In this document: piece after piece, positions 23,349 to 30,847 of the stretch
How the letters are laid out: the number at the start of each line of letters is the position of its first letter
How positions within the stretch are numbered: the first letter of the stretch is position 1
Assembly: GCA_964524835.1 (NCBI GenBank)
Contig: CAZGEG010000005.1
Coordinates: 62,001 to 126,000, forward strand
From: JACRCG01 sp964524835
GTDB lineage: Bacteria; Desulfobacterota; Desulfuromonadia; Geobacterales; Pseudopelobacteraceae
DNA: 64,000 nt
Direction of reading: 5' to 3'
The notes under the pieces: generated by a model
Seen by the model: only the letters and a program-made list of their open reading frames with translations
Databases searched by the model: none
Told to the model about the DNA's origin: nothing
Position numbers and translations under genes: made by a program

Positions 23349-23399
23349 AGGGCGGCCGATTGGCCGCCTTTTGAATTAAATAAACTGTCCCCGGAATTA
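23349..23399 (+). repeat. Dispersed repeat, hairpin plus full tail
   Basis: AGGGCGGCCGATTGGCCGCCTT forms the hairpin and is followed by TTGAATTAAATAAACTGTCC and CCGGAATTAC. This copy and that at 23291 define the family's consensus tail. Confidence 0.75.
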
Positions 23400-23430
23400 C
23401 CCAGAAGCTTCCTTTTTCATAGTGATCCCT

Positions 23431-23748
23431 TCAAACCGCCTTTGCAGGCACCAGATGAACCTCCAGCTTACACCCCACCGCCTGGGCATATTTCTTCAGG
23501 GTGGCAATGCTGGGCGAATGCCTGTTGTCCGAAAGTGCAGTTTCAAGCCTGGTAACGGCAGGAGCCTTGGTCCCCATCTTTTCGGCCACGTCGGCCTGAG
23601 TCAAACCAGCCCGCTGACGCGCCTGTAACAGTTCCCGCAACAGGGTAAACTCGGTTTCCAGTTCATCATAAGCGGCCACAAACTCAGGGTCGTTTTTCCA
23701 TTCTGCTACCATCTTCTGATGTGATTTGGTTGGTGATTTTGTACTCAT
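23431..23748 (-). CDS. HigA-like XRE antitoxin
   Basis: This 105-residue protein has the helical N-terminus KNDPEFVAAYDELETEFTLL and a Cro/C1-type helix-turn-helix (RQRAGLTQADVAEKMGTKAP), as in HigA antitoxins of RelE-like HigB toxins. No HigB gene is adjacent. I start it at ATG 23748, which follows a terminator hairpin and an inverted repeat (TAACAAATATGTTA) that could be its own operator. However, the frame is open upstream all the way through the preceding antitoxin-like gene (to 24057), so a fused protein is possible. Confidence 0.7.
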   Translation of the reverse strand: MSTKSPTKSHQKMVAEWKNDPEFVAAYDELETEFTLLRELLQARQRAGLTQADVAEKMGTKAPAVTRLETALSDNRHSPSIATLKKYAQAVGCKLEVHLVPAKAV

Positions 23749-24057
23749 GATCTCGCATGTAACATATTTGTTATATCCGCGCAATGGAAATAAAAAAAGG
23801 GCGCCGCAACGGGCGCCCTTGAACCTGCTTTTCAATGCCGCCAGCCGCTCTTTTCTGGGATTCAGGCGGATCAATGTCCTCAAGGCTTCGTTGACCGCCT
23901 TGTCGTCCCTGAACACATCGGCAACATCCTTGTCCAGAAGAATGATATTACTCCCCCGTTGTGCCCGTTCGGCATATTTGCCGCGCACACCACCCTTGAG
24001 TTGTGTCAGGTCGTATTCCGGCCTCAGTTCATCGGTTTTTCTGGCTGTACCCTTCAT
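23431..24057 (-). CDS. Antitoxin-like ORF running in frame into higA
   Basis: The first 65 codons encode a family of short putative antitoxins (DELRPEYDLTQLKGGVRGKY, then NIILLDKDVADVF and VNEALRTLIRL) that usually follows DUF4160 and DUF2442 genes, as here. No stop occurs where one would be expected. The frame continues through an evident terminator hairpin (23792-23820) and joins the higA frame. Either the stop codon has been lost, giving a 209-residue fusion, or translation mostly ends with the terminated mRNA. The start at 24057 has AGGGG seven bases upstream and lies just past the DUF2442 stop. Confidence 0.5.
   Translation of the reverse strand: MKGTARKTDELRPEYDLTQLKGGVRGKYAERAQRGSNIILLDKDVADVFRDDKAVNEALRTLIRLNPRKERLAALKSRFKGARCGALFLFPLRGYNKYVTCEIMSTKSPTKSHQKMVAEWKNDPEFVAAYDELETEFTLLRELLQARQRAGLTQADVAEKMGTKAPAVTRLETALSDNRHSPSIATLKKYAQAVGCKLEVHLVPAKAV
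23792..23820 (-). terminator. Rho-independent terminator inside the antitoxin/higA frame
   Basis: On the minus strand AAGGGCGCC-CGTTGC-GGCGCCCTT is followed by seven T. It separates the DUF4160/DUF2442/antitoxin operon from higA although the reading frame stays open across it. Confidence 0.85.
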
Positions 24058-24068
24058 AGCCATTCCCC

Positions 24069-24311
24069 TCACGCCGCCTTCGCCAGCCGGGTTTCGGCAA
24101 GCATCGCCTCAATGCTCAGGTGATAATCCAGCTCCGGCCACTCGATGCCGGTGCCGCGACAAATAAAACGGTAATCGGCCAACTGGGCCAAGGTGGCGTT
24201 GTTCAACTCCGGGTACCAGTTCATCGGCGTGGAAATCATCCTGCCGTCTTTCAGCTCGACGTGAAGATACCGCTCATCGATATGGACCGCTTTACCTTTT
24301 AAAGAATTCAT
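24069..24311 (-). CDS. DUF2442 protein
   Basis: An 80-residue DUF2442 member: HIDERYLHVELKDGRMISTP, then WYPELNNATLAQLADYR and GIEWPELDYHLSIEAML. The family is widely found beside DUF4160 and is thought to be part of a toxin-antitoxin-like module, with no proven activity. It overlaps the end of the DUF4160 gene and is followed at once by the antitoxin-like gene. Confidence 0.85.
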   Translation of the reverse strand: MNSLKGKAVHIDERYLHVELKDGRMISTPMNWYPELNNATLAQLADYRFICRGTGIEWPELDYHLSIEAMLAETRLAKAA

Positions 24312-24525
24312 CCCATTTCCTCTCGAACTGTTCCCTGTGTGTCGAAACCAGCACCAAAGCGGCTTTCAGATCAGATCGTTTCATACAACATTCGCGAACG
24401 GTCAACGTCGTGAGATCGATTGTAGCATAATCGTCACCCTTAACAACATGGATATGCCGCGGGAGATGCTCGTTGGCATAGAAGAAAAACTTGAATCCAT
24501 TTTCAATCAGTAACGTTGGCGACAT
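24292..24525 (-). CDS. DUF4160 protein
   Basis: A 77-residue DUF4160 member: MSPTLLIENGFKFFFYANEH, then LPRHIHVVKGDDYATIDL and HREQFERKWDEFFKR. It heads a three-gene module with DUF2442 and a short antitoxin-like protein. The start at 24525 is preceded by GTGGAAG; the longer frame reaches into the dapL terminator. Toxic activity is suspected for such modules from context only. Confidence 0.85.
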   Translation of the reverse strand: MSPTLLIENGFKFFFYANEHLPRHIHVVKGDDYATIDLTTLTVRECCMKRSDLKAALVLVSTHREQFERKWDEFFKR

Positions 24526-24540
24526 GACTTCCACTAAAGA

Positions 24541-24569
24541 AAAAGGGCACCACAATGGGCGCCCTTTCT
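24541..24569 (-). terminator. Terminator after dapL
   Basis: On the minus strand AAAGGGCGCCCATTGTGGTGCCC forms an imperfect hairpin followed by TTTTTCTTT, immediately after the dapL stop. Confidence 0.75.
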
Positions 24570-24571
24570 AT

Positions 24572-25804
24572 CTACTTGAGGTTTTTCTTGATGCGTTCCA
24601 CCGCCTCAATCACATTATCCCGATTCCCGAAAGCCGACAACCGGAAGTACCCTTCCCCGCTCGGGCCGAATCCGCTCCCCGGCGTCCCGACCACGTTGCA
24701 TTCATTCAGCAGCTTGTCGAAGAACTCCCAGCTGGTCATGCCGCCCGGGGTCTTGAGCCAGATGTACGGGGCGTTGACGCCGCCGAAGATCGTCACGCCG
24801 ACTTCCGTCAAGCCTTCACGGATGATGCGGGCGTTCTCCATGTAATAATCGATGATCTCTTTTGTCTGCTTCCACCCCTCGTCGGAGTAGACCGCGGCGG
24901 CGGCGCGCTGCACCGGGTAGGAGGCGCCGTTGAACTTGGTGGTGGTGCGGCGCAGCCAGAGCTTGTTGAAGCTGTACTTCTCGCCGGACGCCGTGGTGCC
25001 CATAACCTCTTCCGGCACGACCACCAGGCCGCAGCGGACGCCGGTGAAGCCGGCGGTCTTGGAGAACGAGCGGAACTCGATGGCGCACTTCTTGGCCCCT
25101 TCGATTTCGTAGATGGAATGCGGGATGGAGGGGTCGGTGATGAACGCCTCATAGGCGGCGTCGAAGAAGATCACCGCGTCGTTGGCGTTGGCATAATCGA
25201 CCCATTTCTTCAGCTCGCTCTTCGAGGCCACGACACCGGTCGGGTTGTTGGGGAAGCAGAGATAGATGATGTCCACCTTCCCGGTCGGCAGTGCCGGGAT
25301 GAAGCCGTTGGCCTCGTTGCACGGCATGTAGACGACGCCCTTGTAATACCCCTTGTCGTCGGCCTCGCCGGTGCGGCCGATCATGACGTTGGTATCGTTA
25401 TAGACCGGATAGACCGGGTCACCGATGGCAACGATGTTGTCCATGGCAAAGATGTCGAGGATGTTGGCGCAGTCGCACTTGGAGCCGTCGGAGATGAACA
25501 TTTCCTCCGTTTTCAGGCTGACTCCCAGCGGCTTGTAGGATTTCTCGATAATGGCGTTGATCAGCCAGTCGTACCCCTGCTCCGGGCCGTAGCCGGCGAA
25601 GTGGTCGGTGGTGCCCAGGTCGTCCACGGCGTCGTGAAAGGCCTTCAGCACGGCAGGTGCCAGCGGGCGGGTGACGTCGCCGATGCCGAGGCGGATGACC
25701 TTGGCGTCAGGGTTGGCGGCGCTGAATTCGCGCACGCGGCGACCGATCTCGGGGAACAGGTATCCTGCTTTCAGTTTCAGGTAGTTGTCGTTGATTTTTG
25801 CCAT
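24572..25804 (-). CDS. dapL: LL-diaminopimelate aminotransferase
   Basis: This 410-residue PLP-dependent class I aminotransferase has FPEIGRRVREF at the N-terminus, RLGIGDVTRPL, CFPNNPTGVVAS, and FFDAAYEAFI for PLP contacts. The Schiff-base Lys is in SFSKTAGFTGVRCG and a final RLSAFG contacts substrate. It converts tetrahydrodipicolinate to LL-diaminopimelate in one step, bypassing DapD/C/E. It is the last gene of the lysA-dapA-dapB-(vapBC)-dapL run on the minus strand. The length is normal for the family. Confidence 0.96.
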   Translation of the reverse strand: MAKINDNYLKLKAGYLFPEIGRRVREFSAANPDAKVIRLGIGDVTRPLAPAVLKAFHDAVDDLGTTDHFAGYGPEQGYDWLINAIIEKSYKPLGVSLKTEEMFISDGSKCDCANILDIFAMDNIVAIGDPVYPVYNDTNVMIGRTGEADDKGYYKGVVYMPCNEANGFIPALPTGKVDIIYLCFPNNPTGVVASKSELKKWVDYANANDAVIFFDAAYEAFITDPSIPHSIYEIEGAKKCAIEFRSFSKTAGFTGVRCGLVVVPEEVMGTTASGEKYSFNKLWLRRTTTKFNGASYPVQRAAAAVYSDEGWKQTKEIIDYYMENARIIREGLTEVGVTIFGGVNAPYIWLKTPGGMTSWEFFDKLLNECNVVGTPGSGFGPSGEGYFRLSAFGNRDNVIEAVERIKKNLK

Positions 25805-25853
25805 CTGCGGTAATACTCCTCTTCAAATTATATATTTACTTACCATATGGTTT

Positions 25854-26225
25854 TTATGTCGTAATCGGTAAACAAAGTATCGTTGTCAGGATTGGCAGTT
25901 TCTCCGTTTGAGCCTGGGAAATCAGCATGCGATCAAATGGATCTTTGTGGTGATAAGGGAGCTGAAGCAGCTGGAAGGCATGTTTGAACGTAACGGGTAA
26001 CTCGTCAATCATATTTTCTATTAGCAGCTTTTTGATGAATGCTTGCGGATGCTGCGGCAACGTTAACTTGCCGATGCTGGTTTTAATAACTATTTCCCAG
26101 ATGCTTGCGCTGCTCAGATAAAGTTTCGTTTTTTTGTCGAGAATACACTTTCTCGCTGTATCGGAAAGTTTTTCATCGTCAGCTATCATCCAGAGAAAAG
26201 TATGCGTATCAAGCAGATACTTCAC
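25854..26225 (-). CDS. VapC-type PIN toxin with frameshifted C-terminus
   Basis: The first 110 residues are a normal PIN ribonuclease: LLDTHTFLW (first acidic residue), SSASIWEIVIKTSIGKL, and HHKDPFDRMLISQAQTEKLP. After LPILT the frame ends in ILCLPITT. Inserting one A at 25881-25886 would restore the usual NDTLFTDYDIKTIW ending with a stop at 25840-25842. So one base has been lost, and the last conserved Asp and final strand are replaced. The toxin is probably weakened or dead. It overlaps the antitoxin gene upstream. Confidence 0.8.
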   Translation of the reverse strand: MKYLLDTHTFLWMIADDEKLSDTARKCILDKKTKLYLSSASIWEIVIKTSIGKLTLPQHPQAFIKKLLIENMIDELPVTFKHAFQLLQLPYHHKDPFDRMLISQAQTEKLPILTTILCLPITT

Positions 26226-26458
26226 TTATAGAACTCATTCGTGATTTCGTCCGGCAGCGGGGCATTGAAATCATCTGCAATACTGATAAGCCCCTTCGCA
26301 CTCCCCAACTTGCGAGTTCCGGTCACTGTTTTTTCAGACGCTGAAGCCGGAAAGAGTTGTTGTTTGATCGTATGAAGAATTGTGTAGAACTGCGGCAGTT
26401 TTGAGTCCGGAATATCATTTATGTCAGCGATCAGCTTTTCACGATAGGTAATTGCCAT
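26222..26458 (-). CDS. VapB-like antitoxin
   Basis: This 78-residue partner precedes and overlaps the PIN toxin (stop and ATG share bases at 26222-26225). The N-terminal half is helical (YREKLIADINDIPDSKLPQF then YTILHTIKQQLF) and the C-terminal half (RKLGSAKGLISIADDFNAPL) is the extended toxin-binding arm typical of these antitoxins. It begins 20 bases after the dapB stop, so it is co-transcribed with lysine genes unless it has its own promoter. Confidence 0.75.
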   Translation of the reverse strand: MAITYREKLIADINDIPDSKLPQFYTILHTIKQQLFPASASEKTVTGTRKLGSAKGLISIADDFNAPLPDEITNEFYK

Positions 26459-26478
26459 GGTCTCAATCTCCTCTTATC

Positions 26479-27282
26479 CTACTTCAACCCCAACACATCC
26501 TGCATGTCGTACAGCCCCGGCACCTTGCCGACGACCCACTTGGCGGCGCGCACGCTTCCGCGCGAGAACATGTCTCTCGTCATGGCGCGGTGGGAGATCT
26601 CGATCCGCTCCCCCATGCCGATGAAGTAGACGGTGTGCTCGCCGACGATATCGCCGCCGCGCACGGTCTGCATGCCGATCTCTTCCTTCGACCGCTCGCC
26701 GCAGATCCCCTCGCGGTGATAGTTGGCCACCTTGTTGTAGTCCCGCCCCAGCGCCTCGGCGACGACCTCGCCCATGCGCACGGCTGTTCCTGACGGTGAG
26801 TCTTTTTTCTTGTTGTGGTGCAGCTCGACGATCTCCACATCGAAGTCGTCACCCAGGGTCTTGGCCACATCCTTCAAAACCTTGAAGCAGACGTTGACCC
26901 CCACCGACATGTTGGGGGCCAGCACCGCCGGAATGTCCCTGGCCAGCTCGACCGCCAGTGCCCGTTCCTCGGGGGTGAAGCCGGTGGAGCCGATCACGAT
27001 GGATTTCTTTTGCAGCGCACAGACCTCAAGGTTCTTGAGGGAAACCTTGGGGGAGGTGAAATCGATCAGCACGTCGCAGCCGGCAACGACGGCGTTGAGG
27101 CTGTCGGTGATGAGCACCCCGGTTGCGCCGCAGCCTGCCAGCAGGCCGGCGTCCTGCCCGACCTGGGGATGCCCCGGACGCTCCAGTGCGCCGCAGAACT
27201 TGGCCCCTTCGGCTTCGATGATGGAGGTGATGATGCGCTGCCCCATACGCCCGGCAGCCCCGCACACAGCTATCTTTATCAT
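26479..27282 (-). CDS. dapB: 4-hydroxy-tetrahydrodipicolinate reductase
   Basis: This 267-residue DapB has the nucleotide loop VCGAAGRMGQRI, the substrate motif ELHHNKKKDSPSGTA with the catalytic His-His and Lys, and APNMSVGVNVCFKVL. It reduces the dapA product with NAD(P)H to tetrahydrodipicolinate. It lies 24 bases after dapA in the same orientation and is normal in length. Confidence 0.96.
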   Translation of the reverse strand: MIKIAVCGAAGRMGQRIITSIIEAEGAKFCGALERPGHPQVGQDAGLLAGCGATGVLITDSLNAVVAGCDVLIDFTSPKVSLKNLEVCALQKKSIVIGSTGFTPEERALAVELARDIPAVLAPNMSVGVNVCFKVLKDVAKTLGDDFDVEIVELHHNKKKDSPSGTAVRMGEVVAEALGRDYNKVANYHREGICGERSKEEIGMQTVRGGDIVGEHTVYFIGMGERIEISHRAMTRDMFSRGSVRAAKWVVGKVPGLYDMQDVLGLK

Positions 27283-27306
27283 ATAAAAACCTCTTGAAAG
27301 CTTGAA

Positions 27307-28179
27307 TTAAATCAGTTTATATTCCTTCATGATCGCGGCCAGCTTCGCCTTATTCGCCGCGCCCATCTCGCAGAGCGGCAGGCGCACTTCGTCCGAACAT
27401 TTGCCCATCAGCCCGAGGGCGGTCTTGACCGGTATCGGGTTCGACTCGATGAACATAGCATTGCCGATCTTGAGCGTATCCAGGTGCAGCTGGCGGGCCT
27501 TTTTCAGGTCGCCGGCAAAGAAGGCGTCGGTCAGGTCGCCGACGGTCTTCGGCATGATGTTGGCCAGCACGGAGATGACACCCACGGCGCCGCAGGCCAT
27601 CATCGGAAAGGTGATGAAGTCGTCGCCGGAGAAAACATCTATCTGGCCGCCGCAGAGGGCGATCACTTCGGAGGCCTGCTGCAGGGAGCCGGTAGCCTCC
27701 TTGATGGCCACGATGTTCCTGTGTGGTGCCAGGCGGGCCACGGTTTCTGGGAGCAGGTTGACGCCGGTGCGCCCCGGTACGTTGTACAGTATCTGCGGGA
27801 TCTCGACTGCATCGGCGATGGCGGTGTAGTGGCGGTAGAGACCTTCCTGGGTCGGCTTGTTGTAGTAGGGGGTCACCAGCAGCACGCCGGCCACGCCCAC
27901 TTCCTTGGCCTCGCGGGTCAGGTTGATGGCTTCGGCGGTAGAGTTGGAGCCGGTGCCGGCGATGACCGGGACGCGCCCTTTGGCCTGGTCGAAGACGATC
28001 CTGATCACGTCCAGGTGCTCTTCGTTGTCCAGCGTGGACGACTCGCCGGTGGTGCCGCAGGCAACGATGGCGTCGGTGCCGTTGTCGATCTGGAAATCCA
28101 CCAGTTCACGCAGCTTCTGCTCGTCAACCGCGCCGTTTTTAAATGGCGTCACTATTGCTACGATACTTCCCTTGAACAT
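27307..28179 (-). CDS. dapA: 4-hydroxy-tetrahydrodipicolinate synthase
   Basis: This 290-residue class I aldolase has VACGTTGESSTL near the N-terminus, YYNKPTQEGLYRHY with the catalytic Tyr, and VAIKEATGSL carrying the Schiff-base Lys; GDDFITFPMM follows. It condenses pyruvate with aspartate semialdehyde in the first committed step of lysine/diaminopimelate synthesis. It lies 23 bases from lysA. The ribosome site AGGAGG is just upstream. Confidence 0.96.
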   Translation of the reverse strand: MFKGSIVAIVTPFKNGAVDEQKLRELVDFQIDNGTDAIVACGTTGESSTLDNEEHLDVIRIVFDQAKGRVPVIAGTGSNSTAEAINLTREAKEVGVAGVLLVTPYYNKPTQEGLYRHYTAIADAVEIPQILYNVPGRTGVNLLPETVARLAPHRNIVAIKEATGSLQQASEVIALCGGQIDVFSGDDFITFPMMACGAVGVISVLANIMPKTVGDLTDAFFAGDLKKARQLHLDTLKIGNAMFIESNPIPVKTALGLMGKCSDEVRLPLCEMGAANKAKLAAIMKEYKLI

Positions 28180-28202
28180 GACTGAATACCTCCTGGTTGG
28201 AT

Positions 28203-29456
28203 TTACAGAAACGAGGCGATTTTTTCGCCCTTGATCAGGTCCTCAACAGTTTCCCGCTCGCGTATCACCTCGAACCTGTCACCCTTGACCATGAGTTCGG
28301 CGACCCGGGGACGGCTGTTGTAGGAGCTGCTCATCGCAAAGCCGTAAGCGCCGGCCGACGTGAAGGCCATCAGGTCATCCTGTTTGAACATCGGCACTTC
28401 GCGCTCCTTCACGAGGAAGTCGCCCGATTCGCAGATCGGGCCGACGATGTCCGCCACGACCATGCCGTCCTGGTCCTTGACGACCGGCAACACACCGTGG
28501 AACGAACCGTACAGGGCAGGACGGGCCAGGTCGTTCATGCCGGCGTCGATCATGATGAAATTCTTCTCGTCGCGCGCCTTGGTGTAGAGGCATTTCGACA
28601 CCAGGATGCCGGCGTTGCCGACGATGTTGCGCCCCGGTTCGAAAATCAGATGCATGCCGAGATCCCTGGTGGCCGCCGTGATTTCCTTGCCGTAATCGGC
28701 AGGCAGGGGTGGCTCTTCATCGTTGTACTGGATCCCCAGGCCGCCGCCGCAGTCGAAATATTTCAGGGAGATCCCCTGACTCTGCAGCTTGCCGATCATG
28801 ATCTTGAGCTTCATGATGGAATCGACGAAGGGGTTGACCTTGGTCAGCTGGCTGCCGATGTGCATGTCGATGCCGATCACGTCGATGCCGGGGAGCGTCG
28901 CCGCGCGGGTGTACTCGGCCAGGGCGCGCTCGATTGTAATGCCGAACTTGGCGTTCTTGAGGCCGGTCGTGATGTAGGGGTGGGTACCCGGATCGACATC
29001 AGGGTTGACGCGGATCGCGATGCCGGCCCTCTTGCCCAAGCGGGAGGCGATTTCCGAGATGCGGGTCAGCTCCTGCTCCGATTCCACGTTGAACATCAGG
29101 ATGCCGGTGTTGAGGGCGTACTCGATTTCGTCGTTCTTTTTGCCGACTCCGGAGTAGACGACCTTGCTCGGATCGACCCCCGCCTTCAGGGCCCGGTAGA
29201 GCTCCCCACCGGAAACGATGTCCACCCCTCCCCCCAGGTTGATGAATGTTTTCAGTACCGACTGGGTCGAGTTGGCCTTGACGGAATAGCAGACCGTGTG
29301 GGGCACGCCCGCGAAGGAGTCGTCAAACGCCTTGAAGTGGCGTGTCAGGGTGGCGTGCGAGTAAACGTAGAACGGGGTGCCGACCTTGGCGGCTATTTCC
29401 CTGAGGGCAACATCCTCGGCGTAGAGCTCGTTCCCCTTGTACTGAAAATGATTCAT
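28203..29456 (-). CDS. lysA: Diaminopimelate decarboxylase
   Basis: This 417-residue fold III PLP decarboxylase has YSVKANSTQSVLK carrying the PLP Lys, DIVSGGELYRALKAG, and the phosphate-binding FDCGGGLGIQY. FEPGRNIVGNAG follows, with the active-site CESGDFLVK from the partner subunit. It converts meso-diaminopimelate to lysine. It is the first gene of the minus-strand lysine operon. The start is supported by GGAGGGATAA. Confidence 0.96.
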   Translation of the reverse strand: MNHFQYKGNELYAEDVALREIAAKVGTPFYVYSHATLTRHFKAFDDSFAGVPHTVCYSVKANSTQSVLKTFINLGGGVDIVSGGELYRALKAGVDPSKVVYSGVGKKNDEIEYALNTGILMFNVESEQELTRISEIASRLGKRAGIAIRVNPDVDPGTHPYITTGLKNAKFGITIERALAEYTRAATLPGIDVIGIDMHIGSQLTKVNPFVDSIMKLKIMIGKLQSQGISLKYFDCGGGLGIQYNDEEPPLPADYGKEITAATRDLGMHLIFEPGRNIVGNAGILVSKCLYTKARDEKNFIMIDAGMNDLARPALYGSFHGVLPVVKDQDGMVVADIVGPICESGDFLVKEREVPMFKQDDLMAFTSAGAYGFAMSSSYNSRPRVAELMVKGDRFEVIRERETVEDLIKGEKIASFL

Positions 29457-29638
29457 TTATCCCTCCTGTTGAGTATTGAAACATATGTCATCGGTAGCGA
29501 TTGGAAAAAGTGGATATTTATAGCACAGGAGGGTGCCGGAAGTCAAAACATAACGCGGGATTAGGAGGAGATGTCGCCCCTGCCGGCAGCCGCCGCCAGG
29601 GGATGTTCAGGCCTCTTCGATTCGGGTTTCCCCGGCTG

Positions 29639-30649
29639 TCACGGTGTATCAGCGCTTGAGGCGCCGTTTCGCCCGGCCATTTTCCTTCGGTACAGAGCCG
29701 CGTCGGCACGCTCCAGCAGGGTTTCCTCGGTATCATCCTCCCCCGCCTCGGCAACACCGATCGAAAGCGTCATGGTCAACGTGGTGTCATCGAGGAGAAA
29801 GCGGCTGGCGCGCACCTCCTCGCAGAGTTTCCAGGCGACTTCCGTAGCCGCCGCGACGTCGGTCTTGATCAGAAGGAGGGCATATTCATCGCCCCCGAAG
29901 CGGGCAATAAAGTCGCTCCCCCGGAGGGATGCCTTGATCTTCATCCCGACCCCTTTCAGGATCCGGTCGCCGGCCGGATGTCCGTAGGAATCGTTGATCG
30001 CCTTGAAGTTGTCGATATCGATCATCAGCAGCGAGAAGGGATCGCCGTACCGTTTGCGCAGCGCAATCATCTCGTTCAGCTTTTCGTCAAAATAGGTCCG
30101 ATTCGCCAGCTGGGTCAATCCGTCGATCCGCACCGCCGTGCGCAGGTCCTCGATCTGACGCTGCTGCTCCGTCAGCACCCCCTGCGACGCGGCCAGTTCC
30201 CCCTTCAACGAGGCATTGCTGGAAATCACCCGATCGATCTCTTTCATCAGCAGATCTTGGGCCTCGGTCAGGTCCGGCGGCAGCTCCATCGTGTTGATGG
30301 CGCTCTTCACGTCCCCAAGCGCCAGCGATGAATCACTCGCCGCCTTGTCCGTCCGCTTGATGCTCGCCGTCAGAATCAGCAGGATATTCCTGATCGCTTG
30401 CGCGGAGTCGTACAGATTCTGTTCGCGGGGATCAACCGGGCGGAGCGGAACGCTCTCCCCTTCCTCATCAGCCGCCCCGTTTTCTTCCGGCTCCCGCCGG
30501 AGCTTACCGGCAAGATGCGAAAACAGCCGCCGCACCCCCCCGACAATATCAAGACTCTCTCCCGAGGCGATCTTTTGGGCGAGAAACAGGATCAGCATTC
30601 CGGCAGCCAGCCCGGAAGCGAATACGGACAGATATGTTGTAATACTCAT
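29639..30649 (-). CDS. Membrane-anchored diguanylate cyclase (GGDEF)
   Basis: A 336-residue protein with one N-terminal membrane helix (YLSVFASGLAAGMLILFLA), a charged linker, a coiled coil and a C-terminal GGDEF domain. The active-site loop is GGDEY, an inhibitory RxxD site (RGSD) sits five residues upstream, and DIDNFKAINDSYGHPAGD keeps the Asp used for guanine recognition. That Asp argues for ordinary c-di-GMP synthesis rather than a hybrid cGAMP-making (Hypr) enzyme, which carries Ser there. The start at 30649 has GGGAGGG upstream. It is divergent from the histidine kinase gene. Confidence 0.9.
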   Translation of the reverse strand: MSITTYLSVFASGLAAGMLILFLAQKIASGESLDIVGGVRRLFSHLAGKLRREPEENGAADEEGESVPLRPVDPREQNLYDSAQAIRNILLILTASIKRTDKAASDSSLALGDVKSAINTMELPPDLTEAQDLLMKEIDRVISSNASLKGELAASQGVLTEQQRQIEDLRTAVRIDGLTQLANRTYFDEKLNEMIALRKRYGDPFSLLMIDIDNFKAINDSYGHPAGDRILKGVGMKIKASLRGSDFIARFGGDEYALLLIKTDVAAATEVAWKLCEEVRASRFLLDDTTLTMTLSIGVAEAGEDDTEETLLERADAALYRRKMAGRNGASSADTP

Positions 30650-30847
30650 GAAAAACCCTCCCGGAGTTGCCACAAAGAGACGGCATTGTAATCGTTCTTG
30701 CCAGAGTATCAAGAACTTTGTGCAACAACATCTCCTCTGTCCGATAAACCCGGGGTGTCTCTTTGGCAATGATCACCTGACAGAATGTTTCTCCTGTGAC
30801 AGAAGCTCTTAATAAAATACTTCCATAACACCGCAAGGAACTGTTAT

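Noticed and set aside
24491..25813. 440-codon open frame antisense to dapL
   Set aside because: Its composition is a mirror of high-GC third-position bias in dapL, it has no domain signature or ribosome site, and dapL is certain.
28197..29564. 455-codon open frame antisense to lysA
   Set aside because: Shadow frame; lysA carries all catalytic motifs on the minus strand.
29639..30649. Diguanylate cyclase as source of the cGAMP for the riboswitch
   Set aside because: The GGDEF domain keeps Asp in the YGHPAGD segment. Hybrid cGAMP-making enzymes have Ser there, so this is probably an ordinary c-di-GMP synthase.
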